Shown: positions 35,007 through 43,192 of the stretch, piece after piece | Layout: the number at the start of each line of letters is the position of its first letter | Position numbering within the stretch: the first letter of the stretch is position 1 | Assembly (NCBI GenBank): GCA_038320345.1 | Contig: JBBQED010000017.1 | Location: forward strand, 1 to 64,000 | Direction: 5' to 3' | Length of the DNA stretch: 64,000 nt | Origin: JBBQED01 sp038320345 | GTDB taxonomy: Bacteria; Bacteroidota; Bacteroidia; AKYH767-A; OLB10 | Translations under genes and position numbers: made by a program | The notes under the pieces: generated by a model | What the model was told of the DNA's origin: nothing | Seen by the model: the letters and a program-made list of their open reading frames with translations, nothing else | Databases searched by the model: none

Positions 35007-37358
35007 CTAAAATTCAATTTTATAACTCAAGATAGGAATGAGTGGAGCCTGATAATAGGTTTTAATTTTATTGGATTGCACATCATAAAAACTGCCATAA
35101 ATATTTTTTCTATTGGTAACATTCTGAATATCCAAAGAAAGAGTGTGCGTTGCATTCGGTCTGTTCCGCTTCATACTAAAGCGAACATCCGTCCTAAAAT
35201 AATATGGGTTTTGTAAGGTGAACGCATCCTTCTCTACATACTTGGTTGTACCTGCATCCTGAGAAGCTTCTAAATCTACAGGTGTTGAACGCTGGCCACC
35301 ACTGTAAGTAAGTTTTATATTTACTCCGTACACTTTATTTTTAGATTTCGACAAGCTTTTAAATTCCTTGCCAGAAGTGAAAGTCACCGCATAATTTCCA
35401 TTCCAACGTGTATTCCTCCATTCTTTATCAATTGCACGATATTTTGAGTCATACAAAGATCCTGATAACAAAAAATAAAAGTCGCGGTGCATGAACTGTT
35501 CCAGTGTTAATTCCATTCCTACATTTCTTCCTTTACCAGTATTCACTACAGGATCGGTAAAATATCCTCCTTCCTGATTAATCATGCTATACGTTGTTGT
35601 AGTATCAACACCGATCGGAATATTGAAAAGTGCTTGGTAATAAAATTCTGTTTTAATATGCAGTTGTTCAGTCAGCAAACGATCATAAGAAGCTACAAAA
35701 TGATGTGCTTTATTTAATCCTATATTTTTATTGGGCTGACTAAAACTACCGTCCGCATTTTCCAGTTTCGCAAAATACACTCCGATAGGTTGCAACTGAC
35801 TATGTAATCCATAACCAAAAGTAATAGTTTGTTTTCCACTCATCGCATATCGCACTGAAGCACGTGGTTCTAAAGAGCCGGTTTGATTATAGAGGAATCC
35901 AAGATAATGTAAACCTCCTTGCAATGTAACTTTATGAGTAATCCGGTAACTCATCGCAGTAAACATTTGTACAGAATAGGCAGATCCACTTGCATTAATG
36001 GTTTGCTTTAACTGAGCGATATCAAAATCATAAGCATTCTCTTTCACATCATATCCAAGTCTATTGACGATCACACCGCTGCGTAAACTCAATTGTGTAT
36101 TGAACTTATGATTTAAAGTTGAACTAAAAGTAACTTTATCTTGTAAAGATTTACCATCGTATCTCAGTTGAGTATTAAAATCGTCTTGCAAGTATTGTGT
36201 GTTATCTTTATTCAACTGATAAGAATACAATAATGCCGATTTCAAATAAGTATTCTTTCCGAGAATATAAGAATGTGTAACACCAGTAGCTACAGTGTTA
36301 GCACTAAAGTCGGAACTATATCTTTCACCGTCATCTTCCCATACTGAAGAATCTTTTTTGGCATCGTAAGTTTGTCCACTCCATCCACCAAATCCGAAGA
36401 GTGTAAATGTTCCAGCTTTCTTTGTAGGGAGAAAAAAGTTAAATGATAAATCCTGAAAGTTAGTAGTAGCATCACCAAGATCAATTATTTTCCCGATCAA
36501 TGACAACGTAGAATAACGATAATTGATTAAGTAGGAACCCTGATATCCTTTTGCGATTGGCCCTTCGGCAGCCAAGTCTAATCCTAAAAATCCTGTTTGA
36601 ACAGTAAATTCAGGTTTCTCATTGTTACCCTTTCGTAAGCGCAAATCAAAAACTCCTGATAGCGCATTTCCATATTCTGCAGGAAATGCTCCGGTCATAA
36701 AATCAGAATTACTCAATAACTGAGCACTCAATATTGAAATTCCACCACCAGCAGTCCCAGGACTAGAAAAGTGATTAGGATTAGGAATTTCAACACCTTC
36801 CATTCTCCATTGCAAACCATTTGGAGAATTACCGCGAATGGAAATATTATTATTACCATCATCTGTATTTACCACGCCAGCAAATGAACTAGCCATTCGT
36901 GCCGGATCATTGACTGCAGCTGCAAACTTTTGTGTTTCTTCAACAGAGAAAGTACGTGTACTCACCAATGCCATCTCATTTAACGGCCGATTTTTTTCAG
37001 TCTCAGCGGAGATAGTAACCTCCTTACTCATAATTACTTTTTCATCCATATCCACTTTTAGTACTAGCTCTTTTCCGGAGATAACGGTTATATTACTCAA
37101 AGTTTGCTCTTCATATCCGATAAATTTAAATTGGAGTGTTTGTTTACCAACGGGGACATTTGTAAATTTAAATTCACCGTTGATATCTGTAGCAGTACCT
37201 TTAACTGGAACAAGATCTGGAAAGAACACAGTAACTCCAACCAAAGGCATTTGAGTAATACGATCGGTGACAGTACCTCTTACCGTTTGAATAATTTGCT
37301 GACTGAATCCGGAAATAGAGCCAACAAGAAAGAATAATAATAAAAATTGACGCTTCAT
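35007..37358 (-). CDS. TonB-dependent receptor-like outer-membrane protein
   Basis: A 783-residue outer-membrane receptor. It has a signal peptide (MKRQFLLLFFLVGSISGFSQ) and a carboxypeptidase-regulatory-like domain (about 22-105, with TVRGTVTDRITQMPLVGVTV). A plug domain (about 125-235, including DDGNNNISIRGNSPNGLQWRM across the plug) and a beta-barrel ending in an aromatic residue (SYKIEF) complete it. No obvious TonB box is visible before the plug. No SusD partner is encoded beside it. A TAGGGGT element lies 46-52 bases upstream, as in the neighbouring sigma-factor block, so it may be controlled by that sigma factor. Confidence 0.88.
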   Translation of the reverse strand: MKRQFLLLFFLVGSISGFSQQIIQTVRGTVTDRITQMPLVGVTVFFPDLVPVKGTATDINGEFKFTNVPVGKQTLQFKFIGYEEQTLSNITVISGKELVLKVDMDEKVIMSKEVTISAETEKNRPLNEMALVSTRTFSVEETQKFAAAVNDPARMASSFAGVVNTDDGNNNISIRGNSPNGLQWRMEGVEIPNPNHFSSPGTAGGGISILSAQLLSNSDFMTGAFPAEYGNALSGVFDLRLRKGNNEKPEFTVQTGFLGLDLAAEGPIAKGYQGSYLINYRYSTLSLIGKIIDLGDATTNFQDLSFNFFLPTKKAGTFTLFGFGGWSGQTYDAKKDSSVWEDDGERYSSDFSANTVATGVTHSYILGKNTYLKSALLYSYQLNKDNTQYLQDDFNTQLRYDGKSLQDKVTFSSTLNHKFNTQLSLRSGVIVNRLGYDVKENAYDFDIAQLKQTINASGSAYSVQMFTAMSYRITHKVTLQGGLHYLGFLYNQTGSLEPRASVRYAMSGKQTITFGYGLHSQLQPIGVYFAKLENADGSFSQPNKNIGLNKAHHFVASYDRLLTEQLHIKTEFYYQALFNIPIGVDTTTTYSMINQEGGYFTDPVVNTGKGRNVGMELTLEQFMHRDFYFLLSGSLYDSKYRAIDKEWRNTRWNGNYAVTFTSGKEFKSLSKSKNKVYGVNIKLTYSGGQRSTPVDLEASQDAGTTKYVEKDAFTLQNPYYFRTDVRFSMKRNRPNATHTLSLDIQNVTNRKNIYGSFYDVQSNKIKTYYQAPLIPILSYKIEF

Positions 37359-37403
37359 TGAATAATGTTTTAGTTTTATTAAAAGACAATTAAATTCCCA
37401 CCC

Positions 37404-37410
37404 ACCCCTA
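37404..37410 (-). promoter_or_regulatory. TAGGGGT element upstream of the receptor gene
   Basis: The minus strand reads AATAGGGGTGGG, 46-52 bases before the receptor ATG. It shares the TAGGGGT core with two other sites in this block. Proposed as an ECF-sigma promoter element. Confidence 0.4.
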
Positions 37411-37428
37411 TTTATTTAGAAATTATTT

Positions 37429-38763
37429 TCAGAAGAATCTAAAACCAACTTTCCATCCAATCCACATCTTTAGGTCAATCTTATCATCATTGGATATATC
37501 ATGATAAAATACATTCGGATGAATCTCTGCTAGGATATTCGGATAATCAGTATAATTCGTTTTCGTTACCCATACATTTAATTCAGGTCCTGTTGAGATG
37601 GAGATTTTATTACTCAATCTTACCTCAACACCTAGATATCCCTTATTTAGCAGATTTAACTTGTTGAGAAATTCACCTTTGCTAATCTGATTGGCGGTAA
37701 CATCCAAAACTAAGCTTACTTGCTTGCTCAATATAATATTACTCCCGGCACCATATCCAAAGGACCATAACAGATCACCACCTTTTGTAGGTTTTACACT
37801 TGCAGTAAAAATGTTATGGAAAGCATTTACCCCTGTGATAAAAGATGCATTTGCATAAAATATTTCATTAGATGAGAGTTCAAATTTATGATATCCATTA
37901 TTCGCATAACTGAAGAATCCCATTGGAACGCCAGAAATAGAATCTGAAATGTTAAAAACACCAATTTGATTGCCTTGTACCTTCTTCGAAATATTAACCA
38001 ATCCCGAAACCTGTGAGCCATTAATGCTACCCGCCACTACATTATACAATCCAGAAATCTGTAACCCGTCAAAATCACCTTTCACTTTATTTCCTATTCC
38101 AGCGATCATCGATCCAGAAGATTTATCTCCATTCACATTTGCGATACCTGCAATCTGAACACCTTGATATCTATGGTCGGCAGCATTCAATATCCCTGCG
38201 ATTTGAATACCGGAAGAAGTATCCTTATTGAGATTGACAATACCGGCTACTTGAAATAAATTTGATTGCTGAATATTCAAGTTGAAGATACCCCCAATCT
38301 GTGCCCCATTAGATTTCCCTTTAACAAGATTACCAATGCCAGCGAACTGTATCCCTTGCAAATTTCCACTGATACAATTTGCAATACCTCCAATCTGAAT
38401 TCCTTTACTATTTCCAGTTACTAGATTTGAAACTCCAGCCATCTGAAAATAACTAACATCTCCTAAATCAATATTGAAGAGTGTTGCAAGTTCCAACTTG
38501 CGAACGCCATGCGTTTTTCCTCCTAATACATTAAACGAATAATCAGTAATCAATGTGCCTGGTACTTGATAGGATGTGCCGATCATTGGTAAAATAGAAA
38601 CTTGCACCGGCTGATAAACAGTATCTGTATTATGCACCGAATTAAAAAAGATTAAGGAGCTACTATCATTCCTTGCACTTGCGCTATCCTGAGCTTTTGC
38701 CGAGCATTGGAATATGATAAAAATGAGAGCTAATAACTGATTAATAAATACTGAAATTTTCAT
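37429..38763 (-). CDS. Surface repeat protein, LA_2272-like, with outer-membrane barrel-like C-terminus
   Basis: A 444-residue protein with a signal peptide (MKISVFINQLLALIFIIFQ, cleavage after AKAQ). After a linker (SFNVLGGKTHGVRKLELA) come about ten 16-residue repeats of the form GxQIAGIxN (for example GIQIGGIANCISGNLQ, then GIQFAGIGNLVKGKSN). The C-terminal 140 residues are amphipathic strands ending in an aromatic (GWKVGFRFF), typical of outer-membrane barrels. I recall such repeats from proteins labelled LA_2272 family. I start at the second in-frame ATG, since the first adds a non-signal extension. It is a paralogue of the C-terminal two-thirds of the adjacent STN protein. Confidence 0.75.
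   Translation of the reverse strand: MKISVFINQLLALIFIIFQCSAKAQDSASARNDSSSLIFFNSVHNTDTVYQPVQVSILPMIGTSYQVPGTLITDYSFNVLGGKTHGVRKLELATLFNIDLGDVSYFQMAGVSNLVTGNSKGIQIGGIANCISGNLQGIQFAGIGNLVKGKSNGAQIGGIFNLNIQQSNLFQVAGIVNLNKDTSSGIQIAGILNAADHRYQGVQIAGIANVNGDKSSGSMIAGIGNKVKGDFDGLQISGLYNVVAGSINGSQVSGLVNISKKVQGNQIGVFNISDSISGVPMGFFSYANNGYHKFELSSNEIFYANASFITGVNAFHNIFTASVKPTKGGDLLWSFGYGAGSNIILSKQVSLVLDVTANQISKGEFLNKLNLLNKGYLGVEVRLSNKISISTGPELNVWVTKTNYTDYPNILAEIHPNVFYHDISNDDKIDLKMWIGWKVGFRFF
37924..38451 (-). repeat. 16-residue (48-base) coding repeats GxQxxGxxN
   Basis: About ten to eleven tandem degenerate units with glutamine at position 3, glycine at 6 and asparagine at 9. They are likely a beta-solenoid or repeated strand-turn structure. 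Confidence 0.75.
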
Positions 38764-38806
38764 AAACGATGAGGATGGTTTTACAATAAAGACCATTAAT
38801 GATGGC

Positions 38807-38817
38807 CTTACCCCTAC
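38807..38817 (-). promoter_or_regulatory. GTAGGGGTAAG element upstream of the repeat-protein gene
   Basis: An 11-base sequence identical to the one upstream of the sigma gene, with a run of eight T at a similar distance upstream (TTTTTTTTCGTAGAC before it). It lies 44-54 bases before the ATG. Proposed as an ECF-sigma promoter. Confidence 0.5.
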
Positions 38818-38844
38818 GTCTACGAAAAAAAATCTAAAATATTC

Positions 38845-40686
38845 TCAGGTAAAGCGAATGCCCAGCTTCCATCCTATCCACATTTGTACTGATAGATTGC
38901 TTGAAAAACTTTCTCGGTAAAATATCTTGGGCTTTAATTTTGTAAATATTTCAGGGTATCCCTTATACTCCGCGTTAAAAAAATGAGCATTCAGTACTGG
39001 ACCTGTTGTAAGGGCGATGTGCTTATTAAATTTATGATCCACAGCAACTGTAAATTTACCGATGACATCGGCCTTATCAAATACATTGTTTTTGACAATT
39101 TGCTGTGCTGTCAAATTGAAATTTAATATATTTTTCAAATTCAATTTGATAGAAGAGCCTACGCCATATCCGAAGGTCCATAATGGCTCAGCAAAATTAT
39201 CTGGACGAATGCCTACAAAAATTATATTGTGGAATTCTCTTACACCGGTGCTTATTGCAAGATTAGAATAGAATAACTCATCAGCGGTTACATCAACATG
39301 ATGGTATCCACTTCTAACATAACTTAAGAAGCCAACAGGGATTCCAGTGCAGGAATCGGCGTAATTAATCAATGCAACTTGAGAACCATTTACTTTACTG
39401 GCATAGTTAAAGAAAGCTGAAATTTGTGCTCCATGAATTTCCCGCCTCGTAAAATTGGTAAAGCCTGCTATTTGTGTTCCATTTACATTTTTCAATGCGG
39501 CATTGAAAAAACCCGCTACCTGAACTCCTGAAAAAGTATCGATTGCACTATTGAAAAAGCCCGCCATTTGAAATCCAGCAGATGATTCCAAATTAACATT
39601 GAAAAAACCACCTACTTGTACTCCTTTTGAATACCTACGGTTAAAATTAAAAAAACCACCTATCTGTACTGCCTTAACAGTATCCCCAGCCAAATTACCG
39701 AAACCTGCTATCTGCACCCCTTGCACTTTACCTTTGTCTAGATTAAAATAACCTGCCATTTGAACACCATCAACATTACCTCCAACGGCATTTAAAAGCC
39801 CGGCCAATTGCACTTTCTGTACATCACCGCGATCGATATTGAATAAACCTCCGATCTCCAGCTTTCTAGTTCCTAACGAATATCCTCCTAATACATTAAA
39901 CGAAAAATCATTAATTACATTTCCACTTAATAACATGTTAGTACCGACTTTGGGAATAAAAGAAACTTGATAGGGACGATAAATAGTATCTGTAATATTT
40001 GCTGCATTGATAGCCGACATATCAGGAATTAGAAAATCCATCATGGTAAATTCTCTCTCCCGCAAACTATCTATACTTGCGAGTGTATCCAAAGGGATAT
40101 TTGGAGTAATTCCAATAGATAATGATTGATTCTTTAAATTTCTAAGTACCACTATTGTATCTAGATAATTTTGTTTACTCACCCTGAGATTTAATTGAAC
40201 CCGTGGATCTTCTAACTTGATACTAAAATATCCATACTGATTTGTAATAGCAGAAATCATACTTTTTCCATCGTACAAACTGACAGCGGGTATTTTCTCT
40301 CCACTAATTTTATCGGTAACATAACCTGAGATAATAAAAAACTCTTTTGATTTATCAGTAGCAGGTCCAACAGGTGCGGCCAATAAAATCAGATAATTAT
40401 GCTTTGGTTTATAAGTTACTTTCCCATTAAAAATCGAATTCAATACTTCCCTCACTGATTTTCGCACTAAATTCAAATTAACTTTTGACATTCCGGAAAT
40501 CAGTTCCGGGGAATAAGAAAACGAGAAATTTGCCTGACGACTAATATCTTTTAAGATCTCGGCAATGTCAGCATCATTAACCTTGATCGAAACATCTCTT
40601 TCCAAAATAGGGCGAATTGCAGTCTGCGCAAAAAGACTTACATTCATCATAGCAATTAACAAAACAAAAAAAAGAAATCGCATCAT
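38845..40686 (-). CDS. STN domain and carboxypeptidase-like domain fused to a surface repeat/barrel protein
   Basis: A 613-residue outer-membrane protein. It has a signal peptide (MMRFLFFVLLIAMMNVSLFA). An STN (secretin/TonB short N-terminal) domain at about 30-100 includes IAEILKDISRQANFSFSYS. A carboxypeptidase-regulatory-like domain spans 116-190 (SGYVTDKISGEKIPAVSLYDG). Sixteen-residue GxQxAGFFN repeats occupy 291-445, and a barrel-like C-terminus ends GWKLGIRFT. STN domains normally relay signals from TonB receptors to a FecR-type anti-sigma. Here the usual plug and large barrel are replaced by the repeat module. It starts 4 bases after the FecR stop, so sigma, FecR and this protein form one operon. 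Confidence 0.8.
   Translation of the reverse strand: MMRFLFFVLLIAMMNVSLFAQTAIRPILERDVSIKVNDADIAEILKDISRQANFSFSYSPELISGMSKVNLNLVRKSVREVLNSIFNGKVTYKPKHNYLILLAAPVGPATDKSKEFFIISGYVTDKISGEKIPAVSLYDGKSMISAITNQYGYFSIKLEDPRVQLNLRVSKQNYLDTIVVLRNLKNQSLSIGITPNIPLDTLASIDSLREREFTMMDFLIPDMSAINAANITDTIYRPYQVSFIPKVGTNMLLSGNVINDFSFNVLGGYSLGTRKLEIGGLFNIDRGDVQKVQLAGLLNAVGGNVDGVQMAGYFNLDKGKVQGVQIAGFGNLAGDTVKAVQIGGFFNFNRRYSKGVQVGGFFNVNLESSAGFQMAGFFNSAIDTFSGVQVAGFFNAALKNVNGTQIAGFTNFTRREIHGAQISAFFNYASKVNGSQVALINYADSCTGIPVGFLSYVRSGYHHVDVTADELFYSNLAISTGVREFHNIIFVGIRPDNFAEPLWTFGYGVGSSIKLNLKNILNFNLTAQQIVKNNVFDKADVIGKFTVAVDHKFNKHIALTTGPVLNAHFFNAEYKGYPEIFTKLKPKIFYRESFSSNLSVQMWIGWKLGIRFT
39352..39816 (-). repeat. 16-residue coding repeats in the STN protein
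   Basis: About ten units such as GVQMAGYFNLDKGKVQ followed by GVQIAGFGNLAGDTVK. They follow the same pattern as the paralogue but favour GFFN cores. Confidence 0.75.
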
Positions 40687-40690
40687 GGTA

Positions 40691-41719
40691 CTAATTCATA
40701 CAAGATTGACCATTCATTTTAATCAAGGAACCTTCGATTGAAATATTCAGATTTAAGGTCACTCCGATGACGTCGAGTACAGTTTCCAAATTTTCATTTT
40801 TAAAGTCAGCAGTTAAACTGCACTTACGAATATTCGGTGATAATTCTACTTTCACCTGATAAACCTCCTCAAGCATTTTAGCGACTTCACTCAAGCTAGA
40901 ATTTTCAAAACTCAGCATTCTAGTACGGTAAGCAGTGCGGTTTACAGATACAGCCTCCATTTTTGTAAGCGTATTAGTAGAACTGGAATACCTAGCATGA
41001 TCACCTTTGAAAAGATTGATTCCCTCTCCATTAGATCTGTAAAAAAATACTTGACCTTCTTCAACGATGACTTCCACATAATTACTATCAGGAGGAGCAT
41101 TTACAGTGAATGCAGTACCAATATCTTTTATCATCACTCCACCTGCTTCTATAATAAATGGAACTTCAGATTGATGTTCTACTCTAAAATACGCTTCACC
41201 TTTTAATTTCAACCGACGTTCTTTTTTACCATAACCCTTGGTATAACTCAATAAACTATGGGCTCTCAAATAAAAAGCTGAGCCATCTGGTAAAGTATCT
41301 TGAACCGATGTGTTCTGGGCTAGAATTCCAATAGGAGTTTTGATCAGATTATCCTCGTAAAACCACCATCCAATACTGAAGGTTACCAGTAATATTGCGG
41401 CAATCTGAATCCACTTATAGAAATCACTAACTTTCTTCTCAGGTACTAATTGCCGAACAGGAGTATCCGCAACTATAATCATTTTACTATGCACATTTTT
41501 CCAAGCGACATCAGTATTAAAAACTTCCTTAATCTCATTTGAAGAAGTATATATTTTTTTAAGCTGATCAAAATAGCGCTGATTATCGGCAGATGCAGCT
41601 CTCCAGAATTCCAATTCACGGATCTCAGAATCATTCGCCTCCCCGCTAAGAAATGCGGCGATCACAGTATCGATATGTTCGGGATATCTTTCCACTTCTA
41701 ATTCATCAAGTTCATCCAA
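40691..41719 (-). CDS. FecR-family anti-sigma factor
   Basis: A 342-residue inner-membrane regulator. The cytoplasmic N-terminal helical domain (about 1-100) should hold the sigma factor. A single membrane helix spans 103-121 (WIQIAAILLVTFSIGWWF). The periplasmic FecR domain (about 130-235) contains LPDGSAFYLRAHSLLSY and GEAYFRVEH. The C-terminal DUF4974-like region (about 265-340) has FENSSLSEVAKMLEEVY, the part that contacts the STN domain of an outer-membrane partner. Its ATG overlaps the end of the sigma gene by 22 bases, indicating translational coupling. Confidence 0.93.
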   Translation of the reverse strand: MDELDELEVERYPEHIDTVIAAFLSGEANDSEIRELEFWRAASADNQRYFDQLKKIYTSSNEIKEVFNTDVAWKNVHSKMIIVADTPVRQLVPEKKVSDFYKWIQIAAILLVTFSIGWWFYEDNLIKTPIGILAQNTSVQDTLPDGSAFYLRAHSLLSYTKGYGKKERRLKLKGEAYFRVEHQSEVPFIIEAGGVMIKDIGTAFTVNAPPDSNYVEVIVEEGQVFFYRSNGEGINLFKGDHARYSSSTNTLTKMEAVSVNRTAYRTRMLSFENSSLSEVAKMLEEVYQVKVELSPNIRKCSLTADFKNENLETVLDVIGVTLNLNISIEGSLIKMNGQSCMN

Positions 41720-42282
41720 CTAAATAATAATGCAATAATCGGGAGATAGTCTTTCAGTTCTGCGCGCAAAATCCTCAAGGCTTTTCCCATTTGGTTCTCC
41801 ACGGTTTTTACAGAAATCTCCAATTGTGATGCGATTTCACTGTACTTTAATTCCGCAAATCGACTTAATTCAAATATTTTTTTGCATTGCTCCGGTAAAA
41901 CATCTAATGCACGCTTAATTTCCTTTTCAAGTTCTGAACCTTGAAGTACCTGAGCTGGGCTATGTGCAATTGGAATGCCTTCTGATTGCTTACCTTCTGC
42001 ATAATTTTGCCTCACCTTAATTTGTTGAATCAAATTCAGGCATCGGTTGTGAACAGCACGGAAGAGATAAGACTTAACAGAAACTTTTATATCTATTTCC
42101 TGTCGCTTCTCCCAGATGGAAAGAAACATTTGTTGAACCACCTCTTCTGCATCGTCTTTATCATTCAAGATACCGGAAGCATATCTGCAAAGTCGATTGT
42201 AATGCTCACGGAATATCACCTCGAACATTTGTTCGTTGTTATTCCTTAACGCATTTACAAATTCTATGTTGGAAACTTCCAC
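41698..42282 (-). CDS. ECF (RpoE/FecI-like) RNA polymerase sigma factor
   Basis: A 194-residue ECF sigma factor. Region 2 is at about 22-95 (FREHYNRLCRYASGIL, DAEEVVQQMFLSIW, RAVHNRCLNLIQQ). Region 4 is at about 125-180 (LPEQCKKIFELSRFAELKYSEIA and the recognition helix EISVKTVENQMGKALRIL). It is the first gene of the sigma-FecR-STN operon. An element GTAGGGGTAAG lies 67-77 bases upstream and recurs before neighbouring genes, so autoregulation and control of the surface proteins is inferred. The inducing signal is unknown. Confidence 0.93.
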   Translation of the reverse strand: MEVSNIEFVNALRNNNEQMFEVIFREHYNRLCRYASGILNDKDDAEEVVQQMFLSIWEKRQEIDIKVSVKSYLFRAVHNRCLNLIQQIKVRQNYAEGKQSEGIPIAHSPAQVLQGSELEKEIKRALDVLPEQCKKIFELSRFAELKYSEIASQLEISVKTVENQMGKALRILRAELKDYLPIIALLFSWMNLMN

Positions 42283-42348
42283 CTGAGCGGTTTTGTCCTG
42301 CGAAAGTATCCAACAGTACTTTACAACGAGAAGACATTCGAAATTTCT

Positions 42349-42359
42349 CTTACCCCTAC
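42349..42359 (-). promoter_or_regulatory. GTAGGGGTAAG element upstream of the sigma gene
   Basis: Identical to the 11-base element at 38807-38817 and likewise preceded on the minus strand by a long T-run (nine T). Candidate autoregulatory ECF promoter. Confidence 0.5.
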
Positions 42360-42416
42360 TTGGATCAAAAAAAAACCTTTAGACAGATCAATGGCATAGA
42401 AAAATATAAATCCAAG

Positions 42417-43076
42417 TCATTTCATAATAGCATCTACTTGAAATACAATATCTTGCAAAGATGTTCGATTTATTCGAGTAGCACTAAAAACAGCACTATA
42501 GAAACCTGGGTAATCCACTTTATACCAATAAGCCCACGATTTCATTTGCTTCAATGCCCGACCCCACTCCCCATCTTTAATACAGGAAGTCCAATGAGGG
42601 TCTGCCTTCAGATCTTGGTAGAAATAATAAGTAAATGAAACTGGAGTGGCATTTTTTTCATTCCGAGATTGTAACACCAGAAAAATTCCTTTTAATATTA
42701 AACCATCAATCGTAGTATCTGGAAGCAATTTAAACTCAAGAGTATTATAGGTATTACGAACTGGATCAACAGCAATCGTAGAATCATTATGCACCGACCA
42801 TTGATAATTGCGACAGGATTGAGTAAGAAATATCTTCTTCTCAATTAAGTGATGGAATTCGTCATAATATGCTCGAGAAGTATTTCCATTTTTCACTGAA
42901 AAGATCATTTCAGCACCTTTCAACATTTTTAACTGATCTGCAGATACTCCTTCCAAATGAGATTCGTAGGTAATTAAATATTCAATTGATCCCTCAAAAT
43001 AATCAACATCATGTTGTGCAAATGCTGTTACTGGAAGAAAAAACAATACTAAAATTATTCTGAGGTCAATTTTCAT
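42417..43076 (-). CDS. Secreted protein of unknown function upstream of the sigma operon
   Basis: A 219-residue protein with a signal peptide (MKIDLRIILVLFFLPVTAFA). The mature part begins with FEGSIEYLITYESH, the strand pattern of GLPGLI/DUF4412-like periplasmic proteins, followed by FSVKNGNTSRAYYDE. Two cysteines (in QSCRNYQW and WTSCIKDGEW) could form a disulfide. It precedes the sigma gene on the same strand by about 135 bases, in which the GTAGGGGTAAG element lies, so it is probably a separate unit. The family assignment is tentative. Confidence 0.65.
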   Translation of the reverse strand: MKIDLRIILVLFFLPVTAFAQHDVDYFEGSIEYLITYESHLEGVSADQLKMLKGAEMIFSVKNGNTSRAYYDEFHHLIEKKIFLTQSCRNYQWSVHNDSTIAVDPVRNTYNTLEFKLLPDTTIDGLILKGIFLVLQSRNEKNATPVSFTYYFYQDLKADPHWTSCIKDGEWGRALKQMKSWAYWYKVDYPGFYSAVFSATRINRTSLQDIVFQVDAIMK

Positions 43077-43192
43077 GAGTCTTAATCTGCTGTCAAAATT
43101 AGAAAAATAAGGAAACCAATGAAGTTATGAAAAATAAGAAAAAGGTCCACGAGCCATGAATTTACAATACCTTAGCGCAAACAATACAAAAA

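Noticed and set aside
35007..37358. SusC/SusD nutrient uptake locus
   Set aside because: No SusD-like lipoprotein or glycan enzyme gene is adjacent, and the receptor is shorter than typical SusC proteins.
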